Translations under genes and position numbers: made by a program
Assembly: GCA_028679855.1 (NCBI GenBank)
Contig: JAJRAP010000093.1
Location: 1 to 5,870, forward strand
Reading direction: 5' to 3'
Source: Candidatus Methanoperedens sp.
GTDB lineage: Archaea > Halobacteriota > Methanosarcinia > Methanosarcinales > Methanoperedenaceae
Length of the DNA: 5,870 nt
In this document: piece after piece, positions 1-5,870 of the stretch
Numbering within the stretch: position 1 is the stretch's first letter
How the letters are laid out: each line of letters opens with the position of its first letter
Notes under the pieces: model-generated
Told to the model about the DNA's origin: nothing
Database searches by the model: none
Seen by the model: the letters and a program-made list of their open reading frames with translations, nothing else

Positions 1-524
1 AGGATGAGCTCGCGCTGACCTCTTCCTACAGGGATCAGGGCATCTATGACCTGTATCCCGGTCTGAAGCGGGATGTTCACAGGAGCGCGGTCCATTATCC
101 CTGCTGCTTCACGCTCTATTGGCAGCTTCTCTGAAAACTCAATCTTTCCCAGTTCATCAAGCGGTCTTCCGATTGGATCGATCACCCGCCCAAGTAAGGA
201 TTCCCCGACAGGCACATCCATCACCTTGCCGGTGAGGTGTACCTCCTGCCCAGCTTTTATGTCATCTGTGTGGTCAAGGAGTACAGCAGCAACCTCTTGC
301 GTGTCCAGGTTGAAAGCTATACCCAGCCTATTCCCCGGGAACAGAATCAGTTCCTCGGACTTCACATCGGGTAAGCCCCTGACCCCGGCAATTCCACTGC
401 CTACCGAACTTATTATCCCAATCTCCTGAAACTTAAGTCCAGCCCTGTGGTTTTGAAGTGAGCGATCAAGTGTTGTCAGTGTATCTTCAAGAACCGATCG
501 CAGTTCATCTTTTTGTGTCCCCAT
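1..524 (-). CDS. atpA: N-ATPase alpha subunit, 5' part (runs off left edge)
   Basis: Alpha is the non-catalytic nucleotide-binding subunit that alternates with beta in the ATPase head. The first 174 codons are present. The N-terminal stalk-binding helix is followed by the beta-barrel (from about residue 34, FQEIGIISSVGSGIAGVRG), then GESLLGRVIDPIGRPLDE at about 107-124, DRAPVNIPLQTGIQVIDALI at about 145-164 and the GRGQREL motif at 168-173. The window ends just before the expected P-loop (GDRQTGKT in the family), so nucleotide-binding residues cannot be checked. The ATG at 524 follows a purine-rich AAGGGAAGGAT stretch, and only 10 bp separate it from the atpF stop, so it is the next gene of the same operon. 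VIDALIPVGRGQREL is typical of F/N-type alpha rather than archaeal A-type subunits. Identification is firm. Confidence 0.96.
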   Translation of the reverse strand, partial: MGTQKDELRSVLEDTLTTLDRSLQNHRAGLKFQEIGIISSVGSGIAGVRGLPDVKSEELILFPGNRLGIAFNLDTQEVAAVLLDHTDDIKAGQEVHLTGKVMDVPVGESLLGRVIDPIGRPLDELGKIEFSEKLPIEREAAGIMDRAPVNIPLQTGIQVIDALIPVGRGQRELI

Positions 525-534
525 ATCCTTCCCT

Positions 535-1311
535 TTATGTTTTGATATCTTCTTGAGGTATCTGCACGAACATCATGGATAATTCATCCTCTAACGAGTC
601 CAGATAGCTTCCTACGCTCCACGAAATCCTCAAATCCTGAGCGCTCAATTCAATCCCGGATATCAGATCAGGCGATAGTATGTATGATATATTCAAATCA
701 TCACCTATCTGATCCTGAAGTGTCTTATGTATGCTCTGGCGGGTACTTTCCGGTATCGAAAACCCGCTTTTTATTACGATAGCCTTCTTCTTTTCAAGGA
801 ATTCCATCATTTTCTTTTTTTCATCATGATCCATTTTCTGCAACTTGTAAATGAAAGTTTCCATAATATGGCTTTCTAACTCCTCATTTGCAAGATCAGC
901 AAGTGCACGCCTCGCGATGGCATATATCTCCTTACTGGCACTCAGTCTCATATTATTAAGGAATGCGTCCTTTTGTCGCTGAATTTCTTCATTCCATTTA
1001 GCTTTATTTTCATTAACTTCATCTGCGGCTTTCTTTGATAACTCTCTACGAATGTTCTGTGTTTCTTCTCTTGCTGCTGCGAGCATTCCTTCGCGTTCAC
1101 TTAAAAATTCCTTTTTCATCTTTCGATATGAATCTGTCTCATCATCTGCCTCTTTTTTCTTTTTTGCAGCTTCCTGTAATTGCGATTCGATCCTTTTTTC
1201 CCTCTCGTCTATGGCTTTTATGATGCGTCCATAAAGGAAGTGCCTCAACAAGAGGACAAGCACCAGGAAATTGATTATTTGTGCAAATATTGTAAAATAA
1301 TCTATTTGCAC
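535..1311 (-). CDS. atpF: N-ATPase peripheral stalk subunit b, long form with delta-like C-terminus
   Basis: This 258-residue protein forms the stator stalk that holds the catalytic head to the membrane. One membrane helix (about residues 5-27, IFAQIINFLVLVLLL) is followed by the b-subunit signature FLYGRIIKAIDEREKRI and a long, highly charged coiled coil (about 30-175). The last 80 residues are not coiled coil: AIVIKSGFSIPES and SPDLISGIELSAQDLRISW (about 213-231) resemble the C-terminal domain of the delta/OSCP subunit. Ordinary b subunits have about 150-170 residues, so this looks like a combined b and delta function, in keeping with the lack of a delta gene in N-ATPase operons. I chose GTG 1311 rather than the ATG at 1359: AGGAGGAT lies just upstream, MQIDYF is the expected N-terminus, and the 16-residue extension would only read atpE in another frame. 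One base separates it from the atpE stop. The usual Pro after FLYG is Arg29 here. Confidence 0.92.
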   Translation of the reverse strand: MQIDYFTIFAQIINFLVLVLLLRHFLYGRIIKAIDEREKRIESQLQEAAKKKKEADDETDSYRKMKKEFLSEREGMLAAAREETQNIRRELSKKAADEVNENKAKWNEEIQRQKDAFLNNMRLSASKEIYAIARRALADLANEELESHIMETFIYKLQKMDHDEKKKMMEFLEKKKAIVIKSGFSIPESTRQSIHKTLQDQIGDDLNISYILSPDLISGIELSAQDLRISWSVGSYLDSLEDELSMMFVQIPQEDIKT

Positions 1312-1312
1312 A

Positions 1313-1591
1313 CTATCCTCCTGATTTTGCCACCATATAATTCCAGAAGGGATTGGCAAAAATCAGGATAATAGATATCACAAAGCAGTATATTGCAACG
1401 GATTCTATCATCGCAAGACCAACGAACAATGTCCGTGTAATTGTGCCCGCTTCATCTGGCTGCTGCGCTATCGCGCTCATAGCTTTCGATAAAGCCCATG
1501 CTTCCCCGATCGCGGGACCTATCGAGCCTATTGCCATCGTCAATCCTGCCATGACGATGGATGCTATGGCAATATTGTCTATTCCGTCCAT
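1313..1591 (-). CDS. atpE: N-ATPase rotor ring subunit c
   Basis: This 92-residue, two-helix proteolipid forms the ion-carrying rotor ring in the membrane. Helix 1 holds the glycine-rich packing motif and a carboxylate (GSIGPAIGE, Glu30), the polar loop is AQQPDEAG (about 42-49), and helix 2 holds the ion-binding MIESVAIY (Glu63, Ser64, Tyr68), ending in FANPFWNY. Two carboxylates per hairpin (Glu30, Glu63) plus the ES..IY pattern fit the N-ATPase/Na+-binding class. The position after Ser64 is Val65, whereas Na+-binding rings such as that of Ilyobacter have Thr there. The ion used is therefore uncertain: characterised N-ATPase c-rings include an H+-specific one from Burkholderia. I chose ATG 1591 over ATG 1606 because GGAGG (1600-1604) sits 8 bases before it, whereas the longer start would begin on top of that site. 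It is the only gene of the operon with a sizeable upstream spacer. Confidence 0.95.
   Translation of the reverse strand: MDGIDNIAIASIVMAGLTMAIGSIGPAIGEAWALSKAMSAIAQQPDEAGTITRTLFVGLAMIESVAIYCFVISIILIFANPFWNYMVAKSGG
1315..1322 (-). promoter_or_regulatory. Ribosome-binding site deciding the GTG start of atpF
   Basis: AGGAGGAT on the minus strand lies inside the last codons of atpE, with its GGAGG core 5 bases before GTG 1311. It overlaps the atpE stop codon (1313-1315), so ribosomes finishing atpE can restart directly on atpF. It supports GTG 1311 over the upstream in-frame ATG at 1359. Confidence 0.75.
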
Positions 1592-1653
1592 TTCAAATTC
1601 CTCCATTTATTTTTTATATTGATAGTCAAGAACATAATTTATTTTACAATTAA
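1592..1653 (-). promoter_or_regulatory. AT-rich translation leader of atpE (possible internal promoter)
   Basis: These 62 bases between atpB and atpE are the only real gap inside the otherwise overlapping or abutting operon. They are almost pure A/T apart from GGAGG at 1600-1604. An AU-rich leader before atpE recalls the E. coli atpE translation enhancer, which helps make the many c copies each complex needs; that parallel is inference. An ATATAAAAAA run (1610-1619) lies about 24 bases before the start codon and could instead be an archaeal TATA box, but the strong ribosome-binding site argues against a leaderless transcript. Confidence 0.5.
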
Positions 1654-2337
1654 CTATGATTGCACCTTCTCATCCTGTACGCGTGCCGCCGAAGCTATAT
1701 ATACAGTAGCAAGTACCGCGAAGATGTACGCCTGCACAAGCCCTATCAGCATTCCAAGCACTTCCATCACGATCGGCACAAATAATGGTGTTATCGAGAG
1801 CAAGATGGCAAGTATCATGCTCCCGCTCATGATATTCCCGAACAATCGCACCGCCATCGATAATGTTCTTGAAAGTTCATTTATGATATGGAAAGGTATC
1901 ATGAACACAGTAGGCTGGCTGTAATGCCGCAGATACCCGATAAAACCATGTTGTGTGATCCCATAAACTGGAACTGCCAGAAATACGCAGATAGCAAGCG
2001 CTGCTGTTGTGGAAAGCGAACCCGTGGGGGGGCTGTAACCCGGAACTATGGCAAGCGTGTTTGAAACAGCGATGAAAAGAAACAGCGTCCCCAGGAAAGG
2101 AAGATACCTGTCAGGCTGCTGCAACGTGATTTCACGTATCTGCTCCCTTATGTATGTTACTACGATCTCAAGCAGGTTCTGCCACCGTGAAATAGGAGGC
2201 TCTATCGAGAGCCTGCGGGTGGTATACCATGCAGTAATTACAAGGAGTCCCATCACGATCCACGTAAAAACAATGGTCGCATTGAGAGTAAAATCTCCAA
2301 TTTTCAAAAAAATTATCAGATCAGGGCTTATTTCCAC
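1654..2337 (-). CDS. atpB: N-ATPase membrane stator subunit a
   Basis: Subunit a forms the two ion half-channels against the c-ring. It has 227 residues and several hydrophobic helices. The signature SMAVRLFGNIMSG places the essential stator arginine at Arg164, equivalent to E. coli Arg210. GLVQAYIFAVLATVYI puts Gln202 at the place of E. coli Gln252. The E. coli Glu219 position, nine residues after the arginine, is Ser173 here. SRWQNLLEIVVTYIREQI (about 50-67) is the usual amphipathic segment, followed by LPFLGTLFLFIAVSNTLAIV. The start is GTG at 2337, preceded by a G-run (AGGGGGGAT) 8 bases away inside atpR, and MEISPDLIIF resembles known N-ATPase a-subunit N-termini. It overlaps atpR by 10 bp, suggesting translational coupling. 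A 62-base gap to atpE follows. Confidence 0.95.
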   Translation of the reverse strand: MEISPDLIIFLKIGDFTLNATIVFTWIVMGLLVITAWYTTRRLSIEPPISRWQNLLEIVVTYIREQIREITLQQPDRYLPFLGTLFLFIAVSNTLAIVPGYSPPTGSLSTTAALAICVFLAVPVYGITQHGFIGYLRHYSQPTVFMIPFHIINELSRTLSMAVRLFGNIMSGSMILAILLSITPLFVPIVMEVLGMLIGLVQAYIFAVLATVYIASAARVQDEKVQS

Positions 2338-2618
2338 GATCTTATCCCCCCTGTTCTGAGATGTACGATCGTGAATTTACTTGCTGTGAAACCAATGATC
2401 GATATCATGAGACCCTCCAGGTTAACCATCGTTACAACAAGATAGAAGCCCGTGACACATAAAGCCGTGCGCCCCAGGAAACTGCCCATTGTAAGAAGCA
2501 CCGGCTGACAGGTATTGGGAAGTTTCTTCAGGGTAAGCCAAAGGCCATGGAAATAAAATATCCCAAACAATGCACCGGCTGCGAGGCTGAACATATTTAC
2601 TGCAAGATCATTCATCAT
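2328..2618 (-). CDS. atpR: N-ATPase-specific small membrane protein AtpR
   Basis: This 96-residue protein has three predicted membrane helices, at about 8-30, 40-62 and 66-84. The middle helix contains an unusual buried charge in FLGRTALCVTGFYLV (Arg50), and a second basic residue (Lys81) lies near the end of helix 3. AtpR is found only in N-ATPase operons, together with AtpQ. Its exact role is not settled, and the intramembrane arginine has been thought to matter for contact with the c-ring or its assembly. The ATG at 2618 is preceded by GGAGAGGAG; a second ATG directly follows (2615) and has the better spacing, so the true start may be one residue later. It overlaps atpQ upstream by 11 bp and atpB downstream by 10 bp. 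Position and helix pattern, more than sequence motifs, support the name. Confidence 0.88.
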   Translation of the reverse strand: MMNDLAVNMFSLAAGALFGIFYFHGLWLTLKKLPNTCQPVLLTMGSFLGRTALCVTGFYLVVTMVNLEGLMISIIGFTASKFTIVHLRTGGIRSWK

Positions 2619-2923
2619 TCTGCTCCTCTCCTATTCTCATCTGCTCTTTTTTGATAAAGTACCAGGCATTGATACAGCCTGAAACTAATCCCACAAAAAG
2701 AAGAGTGAGCGTCCAGGAAATGCGTCCTGGCAGTATTTTATCCATCCATATCCCGATAGCTACGCCAATGAGCGTTGGAACGGCAATTGACCAGCCTATA
2801 GCGCCCATCATACCCAGGCCGAACCAGACTCCTTTTCCTTTCTCACGCCTGGCTTTGATCCTGCGTGTTTCCCTCATACCAATTTTATCAGCAAATCTCT
2901 TCCTGGCATTATTCTTCAAAGCG

Positions 2924-2931
<8 letters not shown>
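2608..2931 (-). CDS. atpQ: N-ATPase small membrane protein AtpQ (AtpI-like)
   Basis: This 107-residue protein has a strongly basic N-terminal tail (about residues 7-33) and two membrane helices, at about 37-62 and 72-93. The pattern VPTLIGVAIGIWMDKILPG followed by LTLLFVGLVSGCINAWYFI is that of the AtpI/AtpZ family, which in ordinary F-type operons helps assemble the c-ring and may bind Mg2+. In N-ATPase operons this gene sits between epsilon and atpR, as here. The ATG at 2931 is preceded by GAGGGAG within the end of atpC, and the two genes overlap by 8 bp. The function is inferred from family and position; no catalytic residues are expected. Confidence 0.88.
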
Positions 2932-4817
<1,886 letters not shown>

Positions 4818-4844
4818 CAAAAATAGTATGCGGTAACGTCATAC
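4818..4844 (-). terminator. Candidate transcription terminator after the ZIP gene
   Basis: Eight bases after the ZIP stop codon the minus strand reads GTATG...CATAC as a 5-bp stem (4826-4844), extended by two inner C-G pairs with one bulged base. Directly after it comes TATTTTTG with five Ts (4819-4823). A short stem plus T-run fits both intrinsic and archaeal T-tract termination, but the stem is weak, so read-through into atpD is possible. Confidence 0.4.
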
Positions 4845-4851
4845 ATTATAT

Positions 4852-5457
4852 CTATTCCAGCAAGACTAACAAAGCCATAATTCCAACTCCGAGTATGATT
4901 GAGATAAATTGCAATATAGAAATAGATAACTTACATTCATGTTGGAGTTCTGGTATCAGGTCAGATCCAGCAATATATATAAAACCGCCAGCAGTGATAG
5001 GCAGCAGGATTGATGAGTAACCCTCGATATGTGATCCGGCGAACAAGGAAATTATTGCCCCTAAAATGGAAGTGATAGCTGAAAGGAAATTGAATGCAAC
5101 GGCCTTTTTCACTGAAAAACCTGAATGAAGTAGTACACCAAAATCTCCTATCTCCTGCGGGATTTCATGTAAAATAATAGCCAATGTGGTTGAAATCCCA
5201 ATGGGAATACTCACAATATAACTGGCTCCGATAAGCATTCCGTCAATCAGGTTATGAACACCGTCGCCAATTAGATTCATTACAGCTACAGGGTGCGGAT
5301 GTCCTTCAGGGGTAGCGATGTGGCAATGTCTCCAGCGTATAAACTTTTCCAATACGAAGAAAATAAGAATGCCTATCACGATATAGAGGGAAGAGGTCAG
5401 ATTTGCACCAAGCTTTTCAAATGATTCAGGTAAAAGGAGATTGTCGGAAAAGTACAT
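4852..5457 (-). CDS. ZIP-family divalent metal transporter, N-terminally truncated
   Basis: ZIP proteins carry Zn2+, Fe2+ or similar ions across the membrane. The core is well kept: a His-rich loop (RWRHCHIATPEGHPHP, about 41-56), helix 4 with GDGVHNLIDG (His68, Asn69, Asp72) and helix 5 with HEIPQEIGD (His97, Glu98, Glu102), which together form the metal site, then two or three more helices (GGFIYIAGSDLIPEL). The front is missing. Family members have about 240-280 residues and begin with helix 1 and a helix 2 ending in a D..LHLLPE motif; this 201-residue frame begins at MYFSDNLLLPE, in the middle of that motif. An in-frame TAA lies at 5476-5478, and there is no ribosome-binding site before ATG 5457. 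The transposase gene starts 130 bp away, so the 5' end was probably lost by insertion or deletion and this may be a pseudogene. It is transcribed toward atpD and looks more AT-rich than the atp genes. Confidence 0.85.
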   Translation of the reverse strand: MYFSDNLLLPESFEKLGANLTSSLYIVIGILIFFVLEKFIRWRHCHIATPEGHPHPVAVMNLIGDGVHNLIDGMLIGASYIVSIPIGISTTLAIILHEIPQEIGDFGVLLHSGFSVKKAVAFNFLSAITSILGAIISLFAGSHIEGYSSILLPITAGGFIYIAGSDLIPELQHECKLSISILQFISIILGVGIMALLVLLE

Positions 5458-5485
5458 AACTTTTACTAAATTCAGTTAATGTTTA

Positions 5486-5505
5486 ATCGATAATTAATTC
5501 TCGAT
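5486..5505. repeat. 20-bp imperfect palindrome
   Basis: ATCGA-T-AATTAATT-C-TCGAT pairs with its own reverse complement except for one mismatched pair (5491/5500). A second, 14-bp one follows at 5520-5533 (ATGC-A-TCGA-A-GCAT, one mismatched pair). Either could be a regulator or transposase binding site, or belong to the end of the insertion sequence. The low-complexity AATTAATT centre makes chance a real possibility. Confidence 0.45.
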
Positions 5506-5532
5506 AGGAAATAAACGTTATGCATCGAAGCA

Positions 5533-5539
5533 TTTATAT
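5533..5539 (+). promoter_or_regulatory. Candidate archaeal TATA box for the transposase gene
   Basis: TTTATAT lies about 50 bases before the transposase ATG. Transcription starting some 25 bases downstream would give a short leader that still contains the GGAAGTGAT ribosome-binding site. On the opposite strand the same bases read ATATAAA and could equally serve the ZIP side. Confidence 0.35.
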
Positions 5540-5587
5540 CCTTTAGAAGCTTATATTGCATAAAAATTCTAAATTGGAAGTGATAAT

Positions 5588-5870
5588 ATGTTTCCCTTAT
5601 GGAATCACCATCAGGCAGCCTTTGTATACGGACCTGATATCTATGATAAACTGATACCTGAAGACCATCTCCTCTTTAAAATAAACCAACAAGTGGACTT
5701 TTCATTTGTGAATGAAGCCTGCAAAGACCTTTACTCACAAAACCTGGGCAGACCGGTAAAATACCTCCCGGAAATAATGTTCCGTTCAGCAATCGTCCAA
5801 TACTTGAACGATTACTCAGATAGAGAAATGGAAGAAGCCGCCAGATATAACCTGATCATAAAATGGTTCA
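5588..5870 (+). CDS. IS1182-like transposase, N-terminal part (runs off right edge)
   Basis: An uninterrupted reading frame of 94 codons begins at ATG 5588 and is still open at the window end. It starts MFPLWNHHQAAFVYGP, followed by LIPEDHLLFKINQQVDFSFV (about 22-41) and then the region from GRPVKYLPEIMFRSAIVQYL (about 54-73) through SDREMEEAARYNLIIKWF (about 77-94). The pattern of IPEDHLL, (V/I)DFSF, RP, a hydrophobic helix and RYNL..KWF is the N-terminal (DUF772-type) domain of IS1182 and related IS5-group transposases, thought to bind DNA ahead of the DDE catalytic core, which lies outside the window. GGAAGTGAT directly upstream is a good ribosome-binding site. The frame looks intact as far as it goes. 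It points away from the ZIP gene, whose missing 5' end suggests that this element, or a deletion it caused, removed it. IS1182 rather than IS5 is a judgement from memory. Confidence 0.85.
   Translation, partial: MFPLWNHHQAAFVYGPDIYDKLIPEDHLLFKINQQVDFSFVNEACKDLYSQNLGRPVKYLPEIMFRSAIVQYLNDYSDREMEEAARYNLIIKWF

Larger units (their letters stand above)
5458..5587. other. AT-rich intergenic region between divergent ZIP and transposase genes
   Basis: No gene is visible. The stretch probably contains the left end of the insertion sequence, but only one end is in the window, so terminal inverted repeats and the target-site duplication cannot be identified. It holds two imperfect palindromes (5486-5505 and 5520-5533) and TATA-like boxes readable on both strands. 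None of its frames shows the missing first helices of the ZIP protein. Confidence 0.6.

Noticed and set aside
73..429. 118-residue open frame on the plus strand
   Set aside because: It lies wholly antisense to atpA, is rich in Ser and Pro without domain-like character, and has no ribosome-binding site; it mirrors the coding bias of the real gene.
1312..1359. Sixteen-residue N-terminal extension of AtpF from ATG 1359
   Set aside because: It would only read the end of atpE in another frame, while AGGAGGAT before GTG 1311 and the family N-terminus favour the shorter protein.
5528..5558. Direct repeat GAAGCATTTATAT / GAAGCTTATAT
   Set aside because: The copies differ by small gaps, are AT-rich and short, and more simply reflect two TATA-like stretches.

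Overview
This window carries most of an N-type (Na+/H+-translocating) rotary ATPase operon on the minus strand, followed upstream by a ZIP-family metal transporter gene and the first part of an IS1182-like transposase gene on the plus strand. The gene order on the minus strand, read from high to low coordinates, is atpD-atpC-atpQ-atpR-atpB-atpE-atpF-atpA. This is the diagnostic N-ATPase order: beta and epsilon come first, the two extra membrane genes atpQ and atpR follow, and no separate delta gene is present. The alpha gene runs off the left edge just before its P-loop, and gamma (atpG), expected next, lies outside the window.

Layout: 1-524 atpA (5' part only); 535-1311 atpF (long b subunit with a delta-like C-terminus); 1313-1591 atpE (rotor c subunit); 1592-1653 an AT-rich spacer with a strong ribosome-binding site; 1654-2337 atpB (a subunit); 2328-2618 atpR; 2608-2931 atpQ; 2924-3310 atpC; 3307-4689 (or 4710) atpD; 4711-4851 a non-coding interval with competing small hairpins and a possible promoter; 4852-5457 a ZIP transporter that lacks its N-terminal helices; 5458-5587 an AT-rich divergent intergenic region with palindromes and TATA-like boxes; 5588 to the end, an IS1182-like transposase. 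Genes from atpD to atpR, and atpR to atpB, overlap by 4-11 bp, which points to one translationally coupled transcript.

The eight ATPase genes together make the catalytic head (alpha, beta, epsilon here, gamma outside), the peripheral stalk (AtpF) and the ion-translocating membrane part (AtpB with the AtpE ring), with AtpQ and AtpR as the N-ATPase-specific small membrane proteins. Such operons are laterally mobile accessory ATPases, found in scattered bacteria and in Methanosarcina-type archaea alongside the host's main ATP synthase.

The organism is most likely a methanogenic or methane-oxidising archaeon of the Methanosarcinales. The grounds are the remembered resemblance of the Atp proteins to Methanosarcina N-ATPase, archaeal-looking TATA-like elements and a GGAAGTGAT ribosome-binding site. 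This is inference; a bacterial host cannot be excluded. No clearly undescribed system is visible. The points worth a second look are a changed residue at the c-subunit ion site, the b/delta-like stalk protein, the truncated ZIP gene beside the insertion sequence, and the hairpins before atpD.
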